Shown: positions 51,620 through 62,801 of the stretch, one piece after another
Numbering within the stretch: the first letter of the stretch is position 1
How the letters are laid out: every line of letters begins with the position of its first letter
Notes under the pieces: generated by a model
The model's database searches: none
What the model was told of the DNA's origin: nothing
The model's input: only the letters and a program-made list of their open reading frames with translations
Program-made: the position numbers and the translations under genes
Assembly (NCBI RefSeq): GCF_003590095.1
Contig: NC_039491.1
Location: 3,782,001-3,846,000 of the forward strand
Direction of reading: 5' to 3'
Source: Trichoplusia ni
Taxonomy: Eukaryota > Arthropoda > Insecta > Lepidoptera > Noctuidae
Length of the DNA stretch: 64,000 bases

Positions 51620-54600
51620 TCCAATCGAATATAGCCAAAAAATATTTCAATATCTACCTATTCGCTTACTGAGTGTACCGTAGTTATTTTTTTTTGTTGA
51701 TACCTTTCGAGAGCACGTGAAAATCCGATTATTCAATGTCAAAGTAAATGTCGATTAGAAGCTCCTGCAGACTGAAAAATAGCGAAACATTTTTCAGAAC
51801 TAAAGACAGTTTTTTGATTAAGGTAGTACCTAATATGAATCTATATTAGATGTGACTTAATAAACATAAAGCAACAACTTTATACTTTAAGTACCATAAA
51901 TTAAGATAACATTTACAAGATACTTCAGTAGGTAGGTACATCGCTTTAAATTATAGATAATTGATGAAGCTAGAAAGTTAATAGTGTAGATAGTATTTCT
52001 AGTTAAAAATTGCGTTTTCTATAAAACTGATAATTACCTTAATGAAAATCATCATTTTAGTATTAATAGGTGATTCAGATATCTTGTCGATTCTTGTGTA
52101 TTCTAATTCGTACTTCATTATAATTTAATATCTAATATTGAATTATTTACATTTCACGTGAATATATACGAATAGAGACGCATGCTACTAGGATATTGCC
52201 TTGTACATTAGTCACATACTTTCACTAAATGTGGCGTTCTTTAATAAAATGTAGCGAAACTAATAACAATCTCGAAATACTTTACCACTTAAAATTTTAA
52301 CTTGACATTGATCAGAAGCCAAAATTTTAATCCATTTCCAATAACGGATTCGTTAATGGGATTATAAAAGTTTCCTAAAATCCCTAATAAATCGGCCTAT
52401 ATTTCCGAGAAAACTATTCGAATCCCAAAAGCCATACTAACTTGTCTACAGCAAAGACGGAAAATTACTTATTTCACCTAAAAACTAAAGCACTTTTCTC
52501 CCACAAAAGCAAAATAAACATTTATATTTTAGGCTGATTTAATTTCATACCAATTACCGAGATAGTTACTACGGAGGATTGTTATCTGTTAGAAGACCAA
52601 CGTTAGTATCTACCGAATAAAGAAGCATTTATCCAATTGAAAAATAATATTAGTGCAAAAAAAAAACAGAACGGAAAAGTTTTAAAAATGTACTGGTACA
52701 AATCTGCCTTGTAGATAACTAAGTTAGTTATTATTTCACTAAAAACACACGTCGGTCAAACATATAACTCTACGTCAGGTATGTTTTGATAAAAAAATAT
52801 CTGTGTACCGCAACCGTCGATCGCCTAAAGCCATGAATCCGAAAATATTGGAGCCTCTCTGTGAATCTGTTTCATAGGTGTTGGGAGAAACTACTTTTTT
52901 ATTTAGTTTCCGACCACGATTGTAGATTGAGCTGCTCGGCATACCTAATGCTACATGGACAGTTTTACAAGGTGAACTTGTTACTTTAATAAACTTTAAA
53001 AAAATAATTATAATGTGGACTAAATATGTGATGTAGGTATGTAAAGAATATAGGGTTACCAGTCCTACACCAGACTACTTACTACATGATCTTGGTCCAA
53101 ATGTAGTTAGTGGTTTAAAGTAATCATAGTCGATCTTAAATTCTTCCAACCTTAAAATACCAGTTTATCAATCGAGGCCGACTTGATATTTTAGTAAAAA
53201 AAAAATCTACGATAGCAATCTTAAAATAGGCTGGATCTACCATTAAACCTAAAAAAAGTCGCTAGCAGGTGCAAAATCTGAGCGGCGAGATAGGTAAGTT
53301 TCATCAAAATGGATCAAATTCCTAGATATATTTCGGTAAATCCTTGACGATACAATTTAATCAACGATGTTGAGTTTAAATTTGCTTCGGTAGTCCAAAG
53401 CGGATCGTAACATTACGCTTAGTGGCCAGTAACGGGACGCTGTGGAGGCGGGCCTTCCTGTTCAATATTGACACCGGCGCAATTGACGCTGCCAGCAATT
53501 TGCATTTGTATTATTGGACCCGTCCGTACCCGATCGCTAAATAAATGTTTATTAACAACACAGATTGCGTTTCGGTAGCAAATTCAATAAATGAGAAGTG
53601 GTGGAAGGACATCTGTGATTTGGTAGTATTTAAAGAATATATTGTAACCATTTCGATTAAAAAACAATTCTTAATTCTAATATATTCTTCGAATTCACTG
53701 TGGCTAATGATATAATAGTCGCAAGGAAAAACGTTAAATAATAAAGAACCGTTAGTATAGCATACCAACATATTCATTAAGTACTTAAATAATTTATTCT
53801 ACATTTACTACAAGTGAAAACTCAATACCTAGTTACGTACAACGAGAACCCAATTTTTCAAGTTTAATTCAACGTCCATCTATACGTAATTTCGAGATAC
53901 AAAAAGGCAAGAAAGTGTTCACTTAACACGATCTAAATAAGATACGTAACGCCGCTGCTACGACCCAGGCTAGCTCATATTGAATGACCCGACCCAATAG
54001 TTTCAAATATGCAAATGGCCAGCATCTACATACTTTGATTTTTTAGATGTTTTATTTATCACAAATCATTCAATGATCAATCAACTATTGCATCTTAACA
54101 ACTGGATAATTAAGCTACTCATAATTAAGGACAAGCCAGGTACGAAGGAGATAATGTATACATAAATAGTATAAATACATATATTATGGTATCTCTTACA
54201 ACATAAGCTCGAAAAACAAGAAAGTAGGGTCTGGCCATAGTAACTATATAAATATTGCGTAGTATTTTCATCCAAAAATATTTATCTATGTCTGGAAATA
54301 AGTGGCTGTTCCTAATTTTTCATCAACTACTAAATAACAATAAATAAGTACAGCTCTAACAATTCGAAAAGTATTTACGATCTCAATTTCGGGTTAAATC
54401 TCTTTTTAATTGCGTAGGTCTCGGCAGATGTCGTAAATTTAAAATATTCCAGCAACTCTTTGTTGTAAATGACACAACCATGATCCTTATAAAAAGAAAG
54501 TACCTAATTCCTGGAAGAATCAATTAAAATATAATAATGTCGTAGGTAGTCGTCAGGTATTTGCTTTATGTGCGAAAACCAAATACTTTTCAGAATACCG

Positions 54601-55031
54601 CATCCAAATTGCTTCAGTCAAACTCGAGATAATCGCGGACAAGCATAAATACATTCATACAGTTCAAACTGAGAACGACCTTTTTTGAAGTCGGTTAATA
54701 AGATTGCCTAAGGTGGAAAAAGGTACCTAGTCCAATAAATTAGTGTAAGTAATACCTACTACACTGAAGTATACTGGCTTTGTGGAAAATTAATGAAAGA
54801 AAATGTTTTGTTTTATTTTTAAATAATCAATATAATAATTAATGAATAATATGAATATTAAAAGCCACACTTATATTTTATTTGTATTAGAAATAAAGAC
54901 GTTGTTGTTGAATTTATTTTGTCATTATAAACAATTTAAATTAAGTGAATTACAAAACAATGCGCATAATTATACGCAATATTAATATAATATATGCATT
55001 TTGTTAATTACTTGTTATTCTTGTTAATATT

Positions 55032-55143
55032 TCAGTCGCGAAACCAAACACTCAAAGTTTGAAAATTGTTCCCGCCATTTCTTTTTGTCAGTGTTGCCAT
55101 TCCTATTATGTTATGAGAGTGATATTCTAACACTCTTATCGAT
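55032..55143 (+). promoter_or_regulatory. Candidate USP1 promoter with E2F-like and DRE-like motifs
   Basis: TTCCCGCC at 55069-55076 fits an E2F site, and TATCGAT at 55137-55143 is seven of eight bases of the insect DRE (TATCGATA, bound by DREF). TCAGT initiator-like motifs lie at 55032-55036 and 55088-55092. E2F and DREF drive replication and repair genes in Drosophila (established), which suits USP1. The transcription start is inferred, not shown. Confidence 0.45.
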
Positions 55144-55494
55144 CTGCGAACTGAGCTGAATTTTAATTGCTGATTTCAGATTAAAATTAACCCGAAAGCA
55201 GCAAAACTATTTAGTCAATCCATTATAAAAAAATAAATTACTTTAACTGTAATTAAGCTCGTAACCATAGACTAACTTCCCTGAAAATCGGCGAGCCGAC
55301 CACAGCCGAAGAATACTACAAGACGAACGTCGATCTCCGATCATCAATCAAATAATCCAATATGGCCGTTTGCTTCCAATGGGGCTGTTCGCGGTTAAAT
55401 TTTACAAATTTTCAGTTATAAATAAATAGTTTCATAAAGAACAACATTGCCTTACATTATAATGTAAATCAATGTATCTAATGAAGACTTTTCC
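55093..55494 (+). other. Probable 5' untranslated exon of USP1
   Basis: A strong donor, GTAAGT, at 55495-55500 and an acceptor ending at 55620 would remove a 126-base intron and join a leader exon to the coding exon that starts at 55621. The leader contains upstream ATGs: 55362 (19 codons, stop TAA), one at about 55452 (ATG TAA), and 55472, whose frame crosses the junction and stops after the USP1 start. The 5' boundary is a guess based on the TCAGT at 55088. Confidence 0.4.
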
Positions 55495-55622
55495 GTAAGT
55501 ACTACAATTGAAAAAGTGTGATAATTAACGTTATCCTTGACATGCCATGAGAAAGTTGCGAAGTGGCCTCCGTATTTTTCGCTTAATTACTGGGAGTTTA
55601 TTTATTAAATCAATTTGCAGGT

Positions 55623-58600
55623 ATGCTGAAGATGCCAGTTAACTCTGTGACTGAAACGAAAAAAGGAGTCGATAAATCTAGATTTTCCCTGTCATTAAAT
55701 AGGAATAATGCAACATTTTTGAGCAACGAAAATAAGAAACCGACTGAGAATCTAAAAGAAAACACTGACCCCTACAAGCAGTCTACTAGTAATAATAAAG
55801 AGAATAAGCCAATAAAGAGGCCGCTGAAGAGTGTATATTCAAACACTCTATCAGCTGCAAAGAGATTGAAACCACTGTCTGAGACATCAAAGCCAGCAGG
55901 TATTGTGTAATGTACCGGTATAATATCGTGGATAAGCAATTCCCTGACGTATTGTTAGCCTTATACCTAATAATCATATTGAAGTTAGTTTAGTTAATTA
56001 ATATTTTCGTTTTAGTTTGATTCTTAAAAACAACAAAAATGATCATAATGTTTGAAGCTCTATTTTTGCATTTATTAATTGCTAGAGAAATAATAAAATA
56101 ATGACTTTAAACCAATTTATTTTGTTAGTGACACTGAAGAACTTCAAACAAGGTGTGACTCATATTTATAATAAGGATAAGGATTATATGAATCCAAATA
56201 AGATATATAGATAAAAATAAACTAAAAAATGATGTTGTAAAACAAAACAGCTGTTCAAGTTATCTAGATTTACTATGTGAGGGTTTGTTAAATTCATTCT
56301 CTCTTTTTCAAGCTTACTACTGACTACTCCGCTTAACTACATGAGCAATTATTATGAGAATTTATGTGCGTAGCATATTATAGTAGAGCTGTTAATCAAC
56401 TACTTTCTATATTTCATGTGCCTAAGCAATAAGGACTGTCCACCTCTAGCATATTATTATTTATATGTAAAGTTTTTTCTATACAAGAAATTCCCTAGAA
56501 ATATTTTGTAAGGCAAAATAATAGGTCAGCCAGGTTCTTAAGAAAAAAAATCATTGATTTCCTATGATATGTATTAACCTATTTTATTCTTTACAGAGAA
56601 ACTATCAGAATCAAAACTAATAATATTGGAGCCTCCATTGGCCAGCCCTGCCATGTTGAATGGCCATCACACATCAGACAATCAATATGCGGGCAGTACA
56701 CAGCGTAAAACACCCATCGCTACACTGTCCAATTTGGGGAACACATGTTTTCTCAACAGTGTACTCTACACTTTACGGTAAATACATTAGCTCTTTGTTT
56801 TCATATTAGATCTGTCTAACACAACACCTAAGTGTAAATTAATTCTGTCAGGAAGTTATAAAATAAAGTATTGTTTGCTATTTCTCTATTCAGACATAGT
56901 AATGTACTAACTTGGAGTGTATTTATCTGGATTAACTAACTTAAAAATGTTTCTAGATATGCACCACGCTTTCTGCACAACCTACACCACCTAGTATCGG
57001 ACCTAGCAAGTGTTGAACAGAAGCTAGGCAGTATCAGGCTAAAGAGCTCATCATTGGGCCGCAGTGCAGCAGGCCTTGCTTCCTCTGGGACTAGATCGTG
57101 GAGCAGCAAAGACCTGCTATCATTGGGACAGTCTGATAACAGCGCTGGGAAAAGTAAAATACAAGTTAGTATGCATTAATATTGTTTATAGCATGCCAAT
57201 ACATCCATTAATCTTGAAATCACACATTCAGTACTTAAAAAAAATTGTATTCCTCCATTATTTCAACTCTATTTCCACTTTTATTATGCAGTGGACAATT
57301 AACTTCCAACAATCATGTATAGTTTTAATGGTCAACTGTTTCTTGGTAATCACAGTCACAGTCAAGTATTACCAAGCTGGTAATAGTAGTTGTTATAGAC
57401 ATTGAAAAACAGTTTTGATATAACTGTGCCACAGTTATCAGTTTTGCATATCACTTTAATCTTGTACAGAAGATGAGTGACATACTTATCAGATATGTTG
57501 ATATTGATACCCTAAATAGACAGATAAAACTTGTCAATGCTATACCTACTTATATTTGTTAAATATTAAACAGCCACTGTTGACCACACAGTAAGTAATC
57601 ATACTGATTAAAAGATTACTAAGCAAATCATGTAATCTCAGCTTGCACGAGATAAGAAAAACTCCTTGACACTAATAGACAGCTATAATTGAAGAATCAT
57701 CAAGTTTTAATATCTGAAATGTCAAGGCACTTATATTTTGCTCATGTACTTCAGGAACTCTTTTTATTACCAATCTTTCTAAGTCAGCCAGTGTTCAAAA
57801 CAAACACTTGGTGTAAATATTAAACTAGGAATACTGGCTAGTGATTTCTCAGCAAACGCTCGAAAAATTTTCATCTTAATACTTACCATAAGGTGAAATA
57901 AAATCCTCTGCCTATTTTGATCAGATTGCTACCGAAAAACTCCATGAGACATACTTCAACCTGCGTGCCGCTGAGAGTAAATGTCTCAATAGCAGCTCAG
58001 CTGATGCTACTCCAGAACCATATGCGGCTGATGCTTTCTTAGCGGCACTCAGAGATGTCAACTCTACATTTGAAGGTACAGTAAGCAAGTCATTGACAAT
58101 TATAGGTAGGGCTATAACTACCTCAATGAGATGGTCGCTCTAAATTAAGACTCTCCTTCAAAGCATAAATCATTCACAGTGCTGAAATACCAAGTAGCTG
58201 TTAATAACAGTCCTAATATTACATAAATAGATGGATGCAATAAATTTATATATTTGCATGTTTTCCACAGGAAACAGGCAGCAGGATGCCCATGAATTGC
58301 TAGTATGCATATTAGACAACATACGAGAAACTTGCAGAGCTCTCAGTGCTCGTGCAAGTAGACTACAGTTACATGAAAATGGAGATAGGTAAGACATTCG
58401 AAAATTGTTATTAGGGAAACTCATAATCACAATATTCAATCACAGTAATAATTTTATTTCCTAGAGAATTGAACACCTAATGTTCAATCCAAAATTTTAT
58501 CCATCATGCAACTTATTTTTTTATAGGTTTCAACAAATAATGAAACACAATAATTGTGATTTATAAATGTTTATTTTCGTATTATGAATTAGTTTCACTG

Positions 58601-60082
58601 GGATATAAGTTTTTTCTACTTTTTACATTAAATAAATAAAAAATAAGCAGTACCTTTGTACACGTGTTTCTGTATTTGTGCTTCTTTTATTGGTCTGTGT
58701 ACATAAATGGTAAATAAATAAATAAATTGAATTTTAATCATCCGTAGCAACGGGATCGGACGGCAGCCAAGTCTTGAGGGCGATGGGGGCAAGCCAACTC
58801 TGGGTAATCTACGTAAGTCATGGAAGAAACGTAAGGAGGTAAAAATAAGTGATAAGCGAGCCTCGCCTACCGATGAAAGACCTCCCTCACCTGCTGACCC
58901 TGAGAGAGACGAGAGGTCTAAACCAGGGTGGGACTTCGTAGCTGACGACTTTGAAGGTATATAGCTAACTAACTGTTAAACTTAACTATTTTCACTACAA
59001 TACATTCACCATGTTCTCACGTGTATAAACATAGGTGGACTTGTGTAAACGACAAAAGACATTATTCATGATATGTTAAAAATCACTACTATTCTTTATT
59101 AATGTTAGGGTAATGGATTGTTTAAATGTTTACAGGCACTATGGTTGTGCGGACCATGTGCTTGGAGTGCGAAGCTGTGACCGAGAAGGCGCAAGCAGTC
59201 TGCGAGCTATGTGTTCCTGTCACAGATGATGATGCTGAAGAAGAACCATTCAAAGCAGCTTGCCTGTCAACAGAATACCTGCGCGATCAGAACAAGGTAT
59301 TATCACTGCAACCAAACTAAACTTATTTTATAAAAAATAATATTAAACCTCTACAGTGATTGAACAGAATTCCTTCATATTATTATTTTATGGTTTTTAG
59401 TACTGGTGCGAGCGCTGCCTTCGTTATAACGAGGCCCGCCGCAGCGTCGCGTACTCCCGTTTGCCGCGGCTACTCGTGCTGCAGCTGAAACGCTTCAGTG
59501 GCGGTATGGAGAAGATCACCCGCCACGCGCCAACACCTTTACACATGCCATGCTTCTGTGAGCCCTGCGCTCAGCGCCCACCTGACCAGCCACCTACACA
59601 TCGGTACCATTTTAATTTTCACTTAATATTGTTTTTTTTGCTTATTTATTCGGCAGTATAGAAGTGATAATAATAACGAGCTGATATAATACTTCAGGTA
59701 CCTGCTATGGGGCGTGATCATGCACCTGGGGCAGACGCTGACGGGCGGGCACTACGTGGCGTACGCGCGCGACAGCGGCGGCGGCGCGGAGGCGGGCGCG
59801 GGCGCGTGCGGGCGCGAGGCGGGCGGCGGCGACGCGGCGGCGCAGGCGTCCAGCTTCATGCGCGCGCTGTTCAGCCGGCCGCGGCCCGCGCCCGCCGGCT
59901 GCTCGGCGCGCGACTGCTGCGTGCCGCGGCCGCGCGCGCTTGCGGCGTGGCTGGCGTGCGACGACGAGCTCGTCAAGCCCATCTCCAACGAGGAGTTCGA
60001 GGACCTGCTGTCGGCCGAGCCCGAGATGCGCTCGGCCGCCACCCCGTACCTGCTTTTCTACGTCAAAAGCGAGGTCGGCTAG
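55623..60082 (+). CDS. USP1: Ubiquitin-specific protease 1 (USP1) ortholog, spliced, 630 residues
   Basis: Nuclear cysteine deubiquitinase; in animals USP1 with its WD40 partner UAF1/WDR48 removes monoubiquitin from FANCD2/FANCI and PCNA, limiting the Fanconi and translesion responses (family knowledge). Coding exons: 55623-55899, 56597-56777, 56957-57164, 57925-58075, 58271-58388, 58748-58956, 59136-59296, 59401-59603 and 59698-60082; all GT-AG, frame kept. Residues 1-125 are polar and basic, probably disordered. The Cys box LSNLGNTCFLNS holds catalytic C143. QQDAHELL (exon 5) is the USP QDAHE box. Zinc-binding pairs are C390/C393 (CLEC) and C438/C441 (CERC). LVLQLKRF is in exon 8. The His box TGGHYVAYAR has H521; the acidic box is WLACDDE at 587-593; the end is TPYLLFYVK. 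The run FEGTMVVRTMCLECE is close to vertebrate USP1. It is shorter than human USP1 (785 residues) because the inserts are smaller. The ATG at 55623 has a weak context; M4 is an alternative start. Confidence 0.93.
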
Positions 60083-60933
60083 TGCGAGACTCGCGTTTCG
60101 ATCGGTAGCCTCCGAACGAGGCGTTAGCACTGTATCTACGTTTATTTTCCTCTTTCTGCTTCAGTTTCCGGGGATTCGTTCGGCAGACACCTTCAACGTG
60201 TCGCGTGGATTAGAACTTTTCGTTTAGCAATCGTCCTGTGAGTCTATATCTTTCTTTTGTTTAGAAGCTTAAAAAGACATATAGGATGTAGGCGCGGACC
60301 GTTACGAGTGTCGGCCTGACGTGATATTATGAATGTAGCTAAAGTATTATAATAGGATGTTATAAAAATCGATCAAAATATATTGTAAAGTATAAAAAAA
60401 ACATACACAATATTTTAAACAGTTGTTACAATCTGACAATATGGACTTAAAAAATATAGATTGTATCGAATGTACCTTCCAATTTATACAAACTGATTGT
60501 ATATCGATGTTGAATCTGTATAACCTGTATTTGTATAATAATATAACTGAGCTAATTGCGAAAATATTTATTGGCCTAAAAGTATTACTGTTCAAGAAAA
60601 TTGGAAATTGCTATATCTTCTTTTTGAAATCATAATCTATGGTCCAAACTCACCGTGTGCCCGTCAATTATAGCAATATTTATTTAAAATCCATTTTAGA
60701 AACTATTGTACTGCTAATACTTTAAGAGAAAGTTCAGAATACGCGTTTTCTATCACAGCTTAGCTACGGACCCATCAAGAGGGCATAATCAGACCAATAT
60801 GACACTAAAATAGTTTATCAGTATGTTACAATTTCAATCCAATAATCATACAATGATAGTAGAAAAAATGTTAAACAAAATATGTAGAAATATATTTTTG
60901 TGGAGTATTTTGTTATTAGTTCACAACAATAAA
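60083..60933 (+). other. USP1 3' untranslated region
   Basis: Sequence after the TAG at 60080-60082. GC content falls quickly from the GC-rich last exon to AT-rich DNA. The first canonical AATAAA is at 60928-60933, followed by TGTGTAATGACTGGTG, a suitable GT-rich downstream element. Further AATAAA motifs at 61673-61678 and about 62244 allow longer forms. Confidence 0.45.
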
Positions 60934-62640
60934 TGTGTAATGACTGGTGCAAAATATCCTATCTATTGTAATAAGTATGGAATACGAAATCTTAATTCAG
61001 TTGTCTGATTCCATGTGTGTAGCATAATTTTATTGGGATCCGAGTTCTCATACTAGGACAATTATTAAACTAACATTGACGAGAGCACATATTCATTTTT
61101 TGGTTACTGTTTCAAATTTGTTATTTAAAGCATCACAACATTATTTTATTAAAGTGTAAACTAGAACTTAGGTGAAAGGAAAGAACGCTACTCCATAAAA
61201 CGGAACTTTTAATATCATTACTGATATGTTTTTCAAAGAAAGTTCGATATGTAATGGTGTCGCTGTTTGCTTCCTTACGTCAAACCTATACGCACACTGT
61301 AGTGATATTAAATTAGACTAACAGTGACCTCGAGACTACAACGATAATCATTGCTTGCTACGAAATGCGACTGCTTTCTTTTTACAAATTTTGAAATACT
61401 GTACTGTAATTGTGTTACTAGCCTTTGCTACCATTGATACTTCGTATTTTTGTATGGCAGCTATAAAATTGTATATAGTTTTATTTCTATGTATACTCAA
61501 GTATATATATAATATGTTTTGATTCCAATTCCTGTAAAATTGCAGTCGTTTTTGTCAAACTATTAAAAGATAAATGGATATTTTTATAAACTGACAATAC
61601 TATCTTCCTAAATATGTGGTGTTCACAACATTAGTTTCAGTATTTTTGTCGCACTTTGAACAAATCTTTGACAATAAATTAACTAAATTACGCAGGTATT
61701 CGAAAAATTAAATCTTGTATAAATATACTCTACTTTACCCTATGATTCTTACGTTAAATATACTTGAAGTTTTGTAGCGCGATAAAGGCATGTTATATAA
61801 TGTGCATATCTTATAATAATGAATGTTCAAGAAACAAGGCTGTCAGTTAACAAATGCGACTGCAGTTACCTAAACTCTTAACTAATCTATGGCTGATGTG
61901 TAGGTACCTTATAACATTATTTTGATTTAGTCCTAAAATGAAGAAGTCGAAAATTGTGGTGATAAAATATTATCCTACTACATTAAGGAATATTTTTTGG
62001 TATAACTCAAGGAATGGGTATCTGCTACATAATAATTTACCACTGCAGTCTTATACTTCTCTACTTATGCTCGACTTAAAGTACTCAACTTACTAAATTA
62101 CTTAATTTTATGTGTTATTGAGGATGCCATTCCAAAAACCTTTGAAAAAGGTAAAATTCTTGTCAGTAGCTATACGACTTTGTTTTTATTATCGAACAAA
62201 ATGTTATTATTATCGTTCATTTTCATTGTAAATTCGATTTGGATAATAAAAATAAGTTCAATGATCGTTGCTTTTATTTGATTTCAGTGGCGTGTTATTT
62301 TACTTTCTTACTACTCTTTCAATAGCAACAAGTAGGTAACATTAACTAAATTAGAATAAAAGAATTGTATTCTGAAAAAATGAAGAACATTCATTATTAT
62401 GTCATTTAAAAACGCTGAAAATCCATTTTTTTTATTTTATTAGTTTTGTTTAAATAAAGATAAACAAACCGAATAACGCCACTTTTTAGTTTTACTTTGC
62501 ATGGCTGTTAATAACATTGTTTTTATCATAACTCATAGTTTGGTGAATGTTATCTGTAAGTAAATGAATTTTGATAGGGACATACATACTATTAATATTA
62601 TATCGGATATTAAGGTTGATTTTATTGACAACTATTAAAG
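60934..62640. other. Intergenic DNA after USP1
   Basis: AT-rich with no supported exon and no recognised repeat; may include an extended USP1 3' end. Confidence 0.5.
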
Positions 62641-62666
62641 ATAAGGGCAGGGTTTAGGTGAACTTA

Positions 62667-62765
62667 TCAGTACAAGATAAACGACGGGTCATCGGGAAGA
62701 AGCAGTTTAGCCGCAGATTCCGGTGTGTTAACGTGTCTCTAGTTAAATAGTTTCTTATTTACAAA
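62667..62765 (+). promoter_or_regulatory. Candidate start site and 5' leader of a downstream gene
   Basis: TCAGT at 62667-62671 matches the arthropod initiator. It is followed by a leader of about 95 bases without an ATG up to ACAAAATG at 62761-62768. No TATA box at the expected distance. The inference rests on the leader being ATG-free and on the good start and donor sites that follow. Confidence 0.3.
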
Positions 62766-62801
62766 ATGAAGGCTATGGAGACCAGGGGTAGATACTCCAA
62801 A
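62766..62801 (+). CDS. Possible first coding exon of an unidentified gene, continuing past the window
   Basis: ATG in an insect-type start context (ACAAAATGA) opens MKAMETRGRYSK and reaches a near-perfect donor, AAA/GTAAGT, at 62801/62802 with the codon complete. No continuation exon is recognisable in the remaining 1.2 kb, so the rest would lie beyond position 64000. Twelve residues are too few to identify the protein. A chance ATG plus donor is possible. Confidence 0.4.

Larger units (their letters stand above)
46743..55030. other. Intergenic DNA between the receptor and USP1
   Basis: No exon supported on either strand. Contains the separately listed SINE remnant, hairpin, family C copy, two Helitron-like elements and a LINE end. 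A GC-richer island at 53395-53530 stands out against the AT-rich background; its function is unknown. Confidence 0.6.

Noticed and set aside
57140..57170. Alternative donor AAA/GTAAAA at 57154 for USP1 exon 3
   Set aside because: It would put exon 4 in a frame with an early stop; the donor after CAA at 57164 keeps the frame.
57064..57405. 113-codon open frame, longest simple + strand ORF besides the GC-rich exon
   Set aside because: Its first part overlaps USP1 exon 3 in another frame and the rest is intronic AT-rich sequence; it is a shadow.
59705..60130. 141-codon minus-strand and 133-codon plus-strand frames over the GC-rich block
   Set aside because: GC-rich exons lack stops in all frames. 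The USP1 frame here is fixed by the TGGHYVAYAR and TPYLLFYVK motifs, so the others are shadows.
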